Under the pieces are notes generated by a model, which was given only the letters and a program-made list of their open reading frames with translations, was not told the origin of the DNA and did not search any database. 64,000 nt of DNA from Christensenella sp. UBA2853. Its GTDB lineage: Bacteria; Bacillota; Clostridia; Christensenellales; Aristaeellaceae. This document shows, one piece after another, positions 52,721 to 60,242 of the stretch. A program made the position numbers and the translations under genes. Each line of letters begins with the position of its first letter. The first letter of the stretch is position 1. Location: positions 51,050 through 115,049 of the forward strand of contig DEFL01000062.1 of NCBI GenBank assembly GCA_002350845.1, written 5' to 3'.

Positions 52721-53091
52721 TTCTTTTTTGCCTCCATGCGATGCCTGCGGATCATAGCCCTGCGGCGGATCGGTCTCAGGATTTCCTGATGCACATCTGC
52801 CAGAATGAACTTTTGCCACAGGTTGTGATAACCATTGTTGGTCACAGCCAGGAATCGGTGATACTGGCCTTCAAAATCTGACGCGTTCTCATCGGGATAT
52901 GGAGCCTTCTTCATATAATCCCGGATCCGTTTGTGGGCGGCGCGATCCACATCCCTGAGATATTCGTTCAGGATGCCTTCACGGATCAGCGCGTTCAGGC
53001 TATCACGGTGCAGCCAGTCCAAGTATTTGAAGTGTTCCATACCGAAAGAACCAACGCCATCGAAGGTGCCATAGGGGAAATAGATGTTCAA
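52717..53091 (-). CDS. TnpV-like hypothetical protein (TTG start)
   Basis: 124 residues; TTG start 8 nt after GAGGAGG. FKYLDWLHRDSLNALIREGI, LNEYLRDVDRAAHKRIRDYM recalls the TnpV pattern of YL...L...G.L..yL.evD..A..R, but the GKYG and WVG motifs are absent. The ending (RPIRRRAMIRRHRMEAKKK) is strongly basic. It is coupled to the 52451-52720 gene. Confidence 0.5.
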   Translation of the reverse strand: MNIYFPYGTFDGVGSFGMEHFKYLDWLHRDSLNALIREGILNEYLRDVDRAAHKRIRDYMKKAPYPDENASDFEGQYHRFLAVTNNGYHNLWQKFILADVHQEILRPIRRRAMIRRHRMEAKKK

Positions 53092-53109
53092 ATCGTTATC
53101 CTCCTCAAA

Positions 53110-53146
53110 ATGCGAGAATAAGAAAACCGCCTCCGAAGAAGCGGCT
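53110..53146 (-). terminator. UUCG-loop intrinsic terminator
   Basis: Minus strand AGCCGCTTC, loop TTCG, GAGGCGGTT (two wobble pairs), followed by TTCTTATTC. It separates the CD1845-like gene from the TTG-start gene. Confidence 0.8.
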
Positions 53147-53181
53147 GGGTGCCAAACTGGGTGATAAAGCTGGGTGATAAA

Positions 53182-53484
53182 TCAGGCTGTGATGAACGCC
53201 AGCAGCCTGTACAGCAGATCGGCGGCTTTTCCGATGATCCAGCCGGCAAGGTGGGGTGCTGCCAAAAGAAACAGTCCTAAGCCCAGGCATTGGTACGCCA
53301 TGGCCGATGGAGCACCGGCAATCCATTCGATGGCGGCACCGAAAATGAAAAGCCCTGAGACCAGGTTTGTGACCATAGAACCGATCCCGATCAGGATGGC
53401 ACAGGCCGCATGACACAGGAACAGTGCCAGTGCCGCAGGCATGGCAATCAGTTTCAACGGCAGTCTGATGATGCGTCTGATCAT
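53182..53484 (-). CDS. CD1845-like small membrane protein (IME2)
   Basis: 100 residues from the ATG at 53484 (AGGAGG 8 nt upstream), MIRRIIRLPLKLIAMPAALA. Hydrophobic helices cover ~12-45 and ~50-80 (SGLFIFGAAIEWIAGA, YQCLGLGLFLLAAPHLAGWI). The layout and the FxFGAxxxW motif resemble the ICE gene 314-604. Role unknown. Confidence 0.65.
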   Translation of the reverse strand: MIRRIIRLPLKLIAMPAALALFLCHAACAILIGIGSMVTNLVSGLFIFGAAIEWIAGAPSAMAYQCLGLGLFLLAAPHLAGWIIGKAADLLYRLLAFITA

Positions 53485-53625
53485 GGTGGGCGCCTCCTGT
53501 ATCGATTCTATGTGCAAAACTCCAGACTTGAGCCTGTTCGGTTTCTGCACCGGCCGGGCAGGGATGTTCTTGCCCGCCCGGTGTATCTCTTTCCAGAAGT
53601 CTGGCCTGATACTTGTTTTTTGTGC

Positions 53626-54033
53626 TCAGATGAAGATCAGCTCAGCCAGGATGATTTCTTCCGCTCTATTCCTGATGCTGTTCATCCTCCCGACCCACAG
53701 CATCTGGTCCTGCGCCTTCATCCTCTCGTCCACGCCCTCGCTATGCTGCATCTGATGGATGATGACTTCCAGCCGGGCCTGGGCCTGATCGTTCAGCTCG
53801 GCCAGGTGGCGATATAGCCTGCCCGACAAGATCAGGTGGCTGTACAACCCAGGCTTGTGTTCCTTCAGGTAGGCCAGGTGCATCCGGCCCCATTTCCCGA
53901 TGGGCTCGGAATCCGCTTGCGGGGCGATGAGTACCGGGAAGTAGTAGTCCCCGTGGAGCGTGTAGTCCAGTCCGTTCTGATTGTCGTGAATGTGCCGGGG
54001 AAGATGGGAATTCATGTTCATACTGGTTTCCAT
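53626..54033 (-). CDS. tnpV: TnpV-family protein (IME2)
   Basis: About 135 residues. NGLDYTLHGDYYFPVL, EPIGKWGRMHLAYLKEHKPG, LYSHLILSGRLYRHLAELND, DQMLWVGRMNSIRNRAEEII and LAELIFI match TnpV. It is closest in pattern to the IME1 copy and to the in-helicase copy. AAAGGAGA precedes two possible ATGs. It is located 24 nt after the recombinase stop, so probably cotranscribed, as in Tn4451-type elements. Confidence 0.85.
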   Translation of the reverse strand: METSMNMNSHLPRHIHDNQNGLDYTLHGDYYFPVLIAPQADSEPIGKWGRMHLAYLKEHKPGLYSHLILSGRLYRHLAELNDQAQARLEVIIHQMQHSEGVDERMKAQDQMLWVGRMNSIRNRAEEIILAELIFI

Positions 54034-54057
54034 AGCCATTCTCCTTTCGCCGTTTGG

Positions 54058-56601
54058 TTATACTGCCTGTTGTGCTGATGGTTTATGCGCTGCGTAGTAA
54101 TCTCTTCGGTGAGCAAGATGCTTCTCACGTTTGGCTGCGGCTGTCGGATCGGTGAGGGCTGCTTCGTTGAGCTTTCGTCTGCTCCTGGTTGTTGCTTCGA
54201 CCTGCTTTGCCCGCTCTGCGGCAAGTTTTTCGGCTGCAACGGGATCAGCTTCAGCCTGTGTCCGCAGCTCAGCTCGCAATCTCTTCTGCCGTTCGTTATT
54301 CTTGCGTTGCTTTTCTCGCTGCTTTGCCTCATATTCAGCGGCAAACTCAGGATCAATTGCTGCTCTCTGCTTCTGCCGTTCTGCAAATGCTCTGCCGTAG
54401 CCGCGTCGGCGCTCCTTCTTTTCTTCCAGATCCCTGGCTGCTTCAGGATCGGTTTTAGCCCGTTCCGCAAGATCATCCATCTTCGCCTTTGCTCTCGCAT
54501 TAGCTGCCGCATTCTTCGCTTTGAGCTCCACTGCAAATGCAGGATCTGAAGCTGCCTTTTCTTTGGTCTTTGTCCGGTACTGTGCCTGCTTTTCCCTCCC
54601 GTAGGCTCTGCGCTTTTCCAGCTCTGCGGCTGCGGCGGGGTCACTGTCAGCAATCTGGGCAAGCTCTTTCTGACTCATGGATAGGAATGGGTTCGGTGGG
54701 ACATACGTGCCATTCGTAATGGCTTCCTTCTTTTTCTCTTCTTGCCGCTTCTGCTGGTAGGCTCGGTTGTATGCCCGCCTCTTTTCCTTTTCCGCTTCGA
54801 GCTTCGCAGCGATTTCCGGGTCGTGCTTAGCCTGTTCGATGAGTTCAGCCCTTCTCTGGGCTTTTCGTTCTTTTTCTCTCTGTTTCGACTGCTCGTCCAG
54901 GTTCCGCTTCCGTTCTGCTTTCTCCGCAGCCTTTCTTGCCCTGGTCTGGGCGATTTCAAAGGCAATAGCTTCCGGTGCGGGCTGGTAGCTTCCGATGAAG
55001 GAGAAGGTGATGTCGATCTGCTGGATGCGTTCCCCGGTCTTGGTATCAGTCTCGGCTTGATGAACATCAACCCGGTCGATCAGTTCAAAGACCATGTCTT
55101 GGGTCAGCTCGTCGAATTCCCGGTATTTGCGGATGGCTCTGAGGAAACGGTCAGGGTCTGATCTTCCGGCCTTCGTGTCTTCGATCTTTGTCTCCAAAGA
55201 TGTGATCTTCGATTCCAGATTTTCCTGCTCCTGGTCATACTGGGCAATCAGTCTGTCCACCTGTCTGGCCGGCATATGGCCAAGCTGCCGATCCTCATAA
55301 AGACCGCGAATCAGATTGTCGAGTTCCGCAATCCGTTTCCTGGCCGCAGCGAGATCTCTTTTGCTTTCATTCAGCTCACTGCTGTGCTGTTCAGCCCACT
55401 GCTGATTGAGCTTTGTCCTGAAGGATTCTTCGTCCTCAAGCGCTTCTGCGGCAACAACCTTGAGTGCCAGCCTTACAGCCTCGGTCAGCGCCGTTGCGGA
55501 GATGGAGTGGCTAGTGCATTCCTGATAGATACTTTTGTAATGCCGGCATCGGAAAGAGTAGTTGTAGTAAGCTCCGTTCGTTTTGTTGCGGATCAGAGCC
55601 AGCTTCGCGCCGCAGTCTGGGCAGAAAGCCAGGCCGAACAACATGTGCGTATGCGTCCCGCTGGGGCTGCGTCTGGTGCATCGCTTTCTCAACTTCTGGG
55701 CCTGATCCCAGATGTCCTGATCGATGATTGCCTCGTGCGTGTCCGGGAAGAAAAGGCGTTCATCCGGTGTGGTCGGCCGGCGCTTTTTACTGCGGAAGTT
55801 GACTCGCACTGACTTTCCGAGAATCGTATGGCCGAGATACTCCTCCCGATCAAGGATCGTGCGGATCGCGTGAGGAGACCACAAGCAGGAGTCGGTGTAT
55901 GATCTGCTGTGGATTGCCTCTGGGTGATACTTGGCAGCATAGGCTGATGGAATCAGAATCTTTTCCTCTGTCAGCATCCTGGCAATACTCGGTGCGTTCA
56001 TACCCTGAGCGGCCAGTTCAAAGATTCTTCTGACCACCGCTGCCGCTTCATCATCAACCACAAGGGTCTGCTTGTCTCCCGGAAGCCTGATGTATCCATA
56101 TGGCACCGAACCGCTGCACCGCAATCCTTCTGACATTCTGGATTTGAAGATCGCACAGATCTTCCGGCTGGTATCCTTGGCATACCATTCGTTGATCACA
56201 TTCAGGAACGGGGTAAACTCGTTCTCTGTTGGGTTGTCGCTGTCCACATTGCTGTTGATAGCGATGAACCGGACGCCTTTCTCAGGAAAGTGGATCTCCG
56301 TGTAAAGGCCGACTTCCAGATAGTTTCTTCCGAATCGGCTCATGTCCTTGACGATCACGGTGCTGATCAGACCGGCATCAATATCGGCCAGCATCTGCAT
56401 GAAGCCAGGTCGGTTGAAGTTGGTGCCGGTGTATCCATCATCGGAATAGTGCCGAATGTTCGTGAAACCATGCTGCCTCGCGTAGTCTTCCAGATACCTC
56501 TTCTGGTTCTGAATCGAGTTGCTTTCCCCGGCAGAGTCATCGTCTCTGGAAAGCCGCTCATATAACGCTGTAATGCCGCTTTCTCGCTTGGTTTGGTTCA
56601 T
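54058..56601 (-). CDS. tnpX: TnpX-like large serine recombinase of IME2 with a repeat-rich C-terminal extension
   Basis: 847 residues. The resolvase domain has ITALYERLSRDDDS (Ser18), VKDMSRFGRNYLEVGLYTE and DDGYTGTNFNRPGF. The recombinase domain runs from GSVPYGYIRLPGD; a zinc ribbon (FCPDCGAKLALIRNK, FRCRHY) and a coiled coil follow. After the family's usual end near residue 540 there is a ~280-residue Lys/Arg/Ala/Glu tail with seven DP-containing repeats of ~32-34 residues. It lies at the right end of IME2, start 85 bp from the junction. It should catalyse integration and exact excision. Confidence 0.9.
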   Translation of the reverse strand: MNQTKRESGITALYERLSRDDDSAGESNSIQNQKRYLEDYARQHGFTNIRHYSDDGYTGTNFNRPGFMQMLADIDAGLISTVIVKDMSRFGRNYLEVGLYTEIHFPEKGVRFIAINSNVDSDNPTENEFTPFLNVINEWYAKDTSRKICAIFKSRMSEGLRCSGSVPYGYIRLPGDKQTLVVDDEAAAVVRRIFELAAQGMNAPSIARMLTEEKILIPSAYAAKYHPEAIHSRSYTDSCLWSPHAIRTILDREEYLGHTILGKSVRVNFRSKKRRPTTPDERLFFPDTHEAIIDQDIWDQAQKLRKRCTRRSPSGTHTHMLFGLAFCPDCGAKLALIRNKTNGAYYNYSFRCRHYKSIYQECTSHSISATALTEAVRLALKVVAAEALEDEESFRTKLNQQWAEQHSSELNESKRDLAAARKRIAELDNLIRGLYEDRQLGHMPARQVDRLIAQYDQEQENLESKITSLETKIEDTKAGRSDPDRFLRAIRKYREFDELTQDMVFELIDRVDVHQAETDTKTGERIQQIDITFSFIGSYQPAPEAIAFEIAQTRARKAAEKAERKRNLDEQSKQREKERKAQRRAELIEQAKHDPEIAAKLEAEKEKRRAYNRAYQQKRQEEKKKEAITNGTYVPPNPFLSMSQKELAQIADSDPAAAAELEKRRAYGREKQAQYRTKTKEKAASDPAFAVELKAKNAAANARAKAKMDDLAERAKTDPEAARDLEEKKERRRGYGRAFAERQKQRAAIDPEFAAEYEAKQREKQRKNNERQKRLRAELRTQAEADPVAAEKLAAERAKQVEATTRSRRKLNEAALTDPTAAAKREKHLAHRRDYYAAHKPSAQQAV

Positions 56602-56686
56602 ATGTTTTCACCCCCTTCCTTCACTTACAAACCCTGTAGCCGCTGTTTACAAACGTCCGGCACATGGACAGCTTACCAGATTCTGC

Positions 56687-57225
56687 CCCTTCGGATCGGT
56701 GACCACGATCGAAGTTCCCTTTGTTTTGGTGCACTGCATGATATTGGGCTTGATGAAAAACCGGGTTTTACCGGAACCGGAGCCGCCGACCACCAGCACG
56801 TTTTTATTGCGTGCGTTGCGCGGATCCTTCGGACGGCTGCTCATGGTCAGGCTTTCCGTTTTCGTCAGGATCATATTGTTCCATGGATCCGGATCAATGA
56901 ACGGCGCAATGTCCGCGTGCGTACCCCAGCGGGCGGAGCCGTACTCTTCATTGCGCCGATACTTTTTGGCATTCCGGCTTTTCTCATAGGCCAGCAGCCG
57001 CAGAACACAGCCGATCACCAGACCGATCAGGAGATCCGAAGGATGAAAGCTGGGAAGCACAGACTGAAAGGCGGCGGTAAAGCCGTCCATCAGGTGGAGG
57101 AATTTCTGGGAAGCGTCAGCGCCCTCGGCTAAGCGCCAGGTTTCTCCCAGTTTGGTCGCGTAAAGGCCGATCAGGATATACGGGAGATTCAGGATCAGCT
57201 GCTTTTTCAGCTTATCGCCGTTCAT
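56687..57225 (-). pseudogene. virD4: virD4 coupling-protein gene, 5' third truncated by IME2
   Basis: ATG at 57225. Two N-terminal membrane helices (LNLPYILIGLYATKLGE; DLLIGLVIGCVLRLLAYEKS) lead to RWGTHADIAPFIDPDPW, Walker A VVGGSGSGKTRFF and Walker B SIVVTDPKG, where IME2 begins. The truncated frame ends 11 residues later in IME2 sequence (192 residues in all), lacking the all-alpha domain and most of the ATPase. The ATG overlaps the pcfB stop. Its remainder is at 38045-39359. Confidence 0.93.
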
Positions 57226-57710
57226 CGCTGCATCCCCTTATCCCGCACACGGTCCTTCTTGCGGCCAGGCAGCATCTCTTTGAGCGGATCCACGACCTGC
57301 TCGATGGGCGGATGCGCCCGTTTGTGCTTCTTCATATAGCTGGCGGCATAGGCCGACATAGCCTGATCAATCGCGCTCCGGTCACGGGCTTTGAAAAACA
57401 GCATGTAGCGCTGTTTTCCATCCGGGGACACGCCCTTTTTGATGGCATAGTCCACGCCGTACTGCTTGGCAATGTGGTCGAAGGTTCTGACCTCTGCCTT
57501 GTCAGCCAGTTCCGTCTTTTCGACACCCTGGTTCTGGGAAATCAGCTCCTTGACCGTCTGCTTGCCCTGTGGCTTCACATCATGGTGTTCCTTTAGCTTT
57601 CCCTTGGAATACCGCAGGAATTTCATGAAGGCTGTCGCCAGTGTACGGGCCGTCAGCTTGCTGGTATTGATGATCAGGGTAACCGATTTGTTTTCGATCT
57701 CTTCCTGCAT
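57222..57710 (-). CDS. pcfB: PcfB/DUF3801-family coupling accessory protein
   Basis: 162 residues. LTARTLATAFMKFLRYSKGK, KAEVRTFDHIAKQYGVDYAI, KKGVSPDGKQRYMLFFKARD, SAIDQAMSAYAASYMKKHKR form the PcfB/DUF3801 signature. PcfB helps dock the relaxosome to the coupling protein at the membrane. The stop overlaps the virD4 start. It ends RVRDKGMQR, reminiscent of the shared tails. Confidence 0.88.
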   Translation of the reverse strand: MQEEIENKSVTLIINTSKLTARTLATAFMKFLRYSKGKLKEHHDVKPQGKQTVKELISQNQGVEKTELADKAEVRTFDHIAKQYGVDYAIKKGVSPDGKQRYMLFFKARDRSAIDQAMSAYAASYMKKHKRAHPPIEQVVDPLKEMLPGRKKDRVRDKGMQR

Positions 57711-57811
57711 GGGAATCTCCCTTCTCTGTCAGAATGGAAAAGGAGATGCCAGGGAGGCACCTCCAGTCGGTGAAGGAAATACAGACGCTTCATTCAAGCA
57801 TCTCTCCTTGC

Positions 57812-60175
57812 TTATTTCGTTTTGCGCCGCCTGCGGATCAGACCCACCGTGCCGCTGATCGCCATCAGGCCAAGGCCGGCCCACATGACGCCGGTGACCG
57901 CGATGTGCACGCCGGTCTGGATGGTGGTGTAGTTGACGAACTGCTTCAGCTTTTCAGGCACCGTGTAGTATTCATCCAGCTTCAGCTTGATGACTTCGCC
58001 CGAAACGCTGTAGCCCTCCAGGGTTTCGATCTCCCGGATGAGATAGGTACCGGGCTTCAGATCTTTGATCTGCACCATACCGTCCTTACCGGATTCATAG
58101 GTACCCAGATCCTTGCCGTTTTCATCCTCAAGCCGGAACTTCACGCCCGCCAGAGGATTGCCGGAGCTGTCGGTTTTCCTGAACTCATAGTGGTTCGGGA
58201 TATTGACGCACAGGATGGGCTTGGGCTCCTTCCAGCCGTCGTGCACCTGGAAGCGGATATCCTCCATCTTCGAGTAGCCTTCCGGAGCAGCGTTCTCGCG
58301 GATGATCCATTCGCCGTAATCGAAATTGCGGAAGATGACCACGCCGTCCTTGTCGCTGACCGCGGTTTCCACCTTTTCCATGGTGGCTGCGTTGTAGAGG
58401 GAGAACTCTACGCCGGGGATGGGCTTGCCGGAGGTGTCCGCCTTGATGCACATGATCTTCTTTTCAGGGTCGATCACAGTCGCGGCGGGCTTATCCGTGT
58501 TGGTGTAGCCCTCGTCAATGGTGACGGAGATCACATCCCGGCTGACCAGGTAACCTTCCGGAGCGGACAGCTCGCGAATGGTGTATTTCCCATAATCCGC
58601 GCCAACGAACCTCGCCATGCCTTCGATATCAGAGACGGCGGTCATGATGAGCTTGCCGCTCTCGTCATACAGACCGAACTCAGCGCCCTGCAGCGCGGTG
58701 TTGTTCTGATCTACCTTCTGGATCAGGATCACGGACTGACAGTTTTCCATCGTGGCAATCGGTTCCTTGGGATTGACGAACGTGCCGTCAATCTTGATGG
58801 GCACCTTCGTGAAGTTCTTCAGATAGCCGGTCAGGGTTTTCGTTTCCTGAATGGTGTATGTACCATACGGGATCTTTTCAAAAGTCACAAGGCCTTTTTC
58901 ATCCGATACCGCTGAAGCCTGCTGCGTGCCGTCCTCCCGGAAGAGGCCGAACTCCACACCGGCAAGAGGCTTATGGTATTCATCCACCTTCAGGAGACTG
59001 AAGCGCGTGTAGTCATCCGCTACGGTCGCTTTGCCCTCGATCTGACCCTCGGCATTCACTTCAAAGGCCAGCTCGGTTACACACAGCTCGTAGCCCTCCG
59101 GAGCCAGCACCTCGCGGTAAGTATATTTGCCGGGCGCAGCCGGGAAAGCAGGCAGATAGCCGTCATCTCCGGTGTAGTCCTTCAGCACGGTCTGACCGTC
59201 CGCGCTCTTCACCTCGATCAGGGTGTGCGGCAGATAATCCGTACCGGTCAGATCCGTCTTGGACACGCGCACATCGCTGTGAACCAGCTCATTGACCACC
59301 GGCGTATCCAGGTTGATGACGATTTCTTTGTTCTCTGTGCGGTGATCATCGCTGATTTTCAGCAGATAATCCGTTTCGCTCAGCTTCCAGCCCTCAGGGC
59401 CGGCCAGCTCCCGGACATAGTAACTTCCATGCGGGAAATGTCCGCTGAAGCTGATCTGGCCATTCTTGTCAGAGATCGCCGTCGCCAGCAGAACGTCCGC
59501 GTCCAGCAGGCCGTCTTTATAGGCGATGGGATCGCTGTTGTACAGGCCGAAGATGAAGCCCTCACCGGGGACACGGGTCAGGGTGGTATGTGTCATGCCA
59601 TCCTTGTCCGTTTCCGTTTTCAGGATCTCCTTCTCCTTGATCATACTGATCCGGGTGGGCAGATAGTCATTGACCGCAATGACGCAGACATTGACCATCG
59701 GGGTCACTTGATCCTTTGCCTCCAGCACCACATCATAGCGTGTGCCATCGAAGAGATACCCTTCCGGGGCGGATACCTCTGTGACATAGTAATGGCCAAG
59801 CGGCAGCGGGGCTGTTTCACCACTGCCTTCTGCCGTTGTTGTGATCTGAGCGGCGAGTTCATCCGCTCTGAACCAGAGCGTGCCGTCCTTGCCGACAATG
59901 TCCTCAACCGCACGCACCTCAAAGACTGCGCCTTCCAGAAATCCCTTGCCATACATCGGTGTATGCACCGTATACCCGAAGGGATCCTGATGCTCATTGA
60001 AGCCGGTCAGCACAGGGCCCTGCTTCTGTACCTGAATCCGCCCCTTGACCGGCGTATTGGTCACCGTGATTTCCTGAACCTCTGCCGATTCAGCCATGGA
60101 CATGACAGGGAGACAGACGATCAGGAGAAGCAGCGCCATCAGGATGGCCGGAACTTTATTCTTTGTGAAATACAT
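57812..60175 (-). CDS. SpaA/CnaB-repeat surface adhesin, membrane-anchored
   Basis: 787 residues. A signal peptide (VPAILMALLLLIVCLPVMSM) is followed by about seven prealbumin-like/CnaB modules, marked by repeats of APEGY-type turns (APEGYLFDG, APEGYELCV, APEGYLVSR, APEGYSKME, TLEGYSVSG) and LxGAxFxL starts; these usually carry internal isopeptide bonds. The C-terminus has a hydrophobic helix and RRRRKTK, but no clear LPxTG; NYTTIQTG stands in that place. It probably mediates mating-pair or host contact. Confidence 0.85.
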   Translation of the reverse strand: MYFTKNKVPAILMALLLLIVCLPVMSMAESAEVQEITVTNTPVKGRIQVQKQGPVLTGFNEHQDPFGYTVHTPMYGKGFLEGAVFEVRAVEDIVGKDGTLWFRADELAAQITTTAEGSGETAPLPLGHYYVTEVSAPEGYLFDGTRYDVVLEAKDQVTPMVNVCVIAVNDYLPTRISMIKEKEILKTETDKDGMTHTTLTRVPGEGFIFGLYNSDPIAYKDGLLDADVLLATAISDKNGQISFSGHFPHGSYYVRELAGPEGWKLSETDYLLKISDDHRTENKEIVINLDTPVVNELVHSDVRVSKTDLTGTDYLPHTLIEVKSADGQTVLKDYTGDDGYLPAFPAAPGKYTYREVLAPEGYELCVTELAFEVNAEGQIEGKATVADDYTRFSLLKVDEYHKPLAGVEFGLFREDGTQQASAVSDEKGLVTFEKIPYGTYTIQETKTLTGYLKNFTKVPIKIDGTFVNPKEPIATMENCQSVILIQKVDQNNTALQGAEFGLYDESGKLIMTAVSDIEGMARFVGADYGKYTIRELSAPEGYLVSRDVISVTIDEGYTNTDKPAATVIDPEKKIMCIKADTSGKPIPGVEFSLYNAATMEKVETAVSDKDGVVIFRNFDYGEWIIRENAAPEGYSKMEDIRFQVHDGWKEPKPILCVNIPNHYEFRKTDSSGNPLAGVKFRLEDENGKDLGTYESGKDGMVQIKDLKPGTYLIREIETLEGYSVSGEVIKLKLDEYYTVPEKLKQFVNYTTIQTGVHIAVTGVMWAGLGLMAISGTVGLIRRRRKTK

Positions 60176-60203
60176 CCGTTATACCTCATTTCTCAGTCGA
60201 TGA

Positions 60204-60226
60204 AGAGAGAAAGGGCAGCGGATTTC
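60204..60226 (-). other. Strong hairpin between adhesin genes
   Basis: GGCAGCGG / CCGCTGCC with a short loop, followed on the minus strand by CTTTCTCTCTTC, a poor U-tract. Possible terminator or transcript-stability element between the second and third adhesin genes. Confidence 0.5.
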
Positions 60227-60242
60227 GCCGCTGCCTTCAGGC

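Larger units (their letters stand above)
39362..56688. mobile_element. IME2: serine-recombinase mobilizable element inserted in virD4 (about 17.3 kb)
   Basis: It is bounded by the two virD4 pieces. The left edge is GGACCC/TTTGGG-type sequence at 39359-39367; the right edge is AAGGGG at 56686-56691. Aligned by codon, the edges share CC, AA and GG dinucleotides (DPKG codons), so the exact exchange base pair cannot be fixed, but all choices restore the frame. It contains a TnpX-like recombinase at one end, TnpW, TnpV, relaxase, oriT, DUF3847-like protein and a type III RM cargo. It has no secretion genes. Confidence 0.88.
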
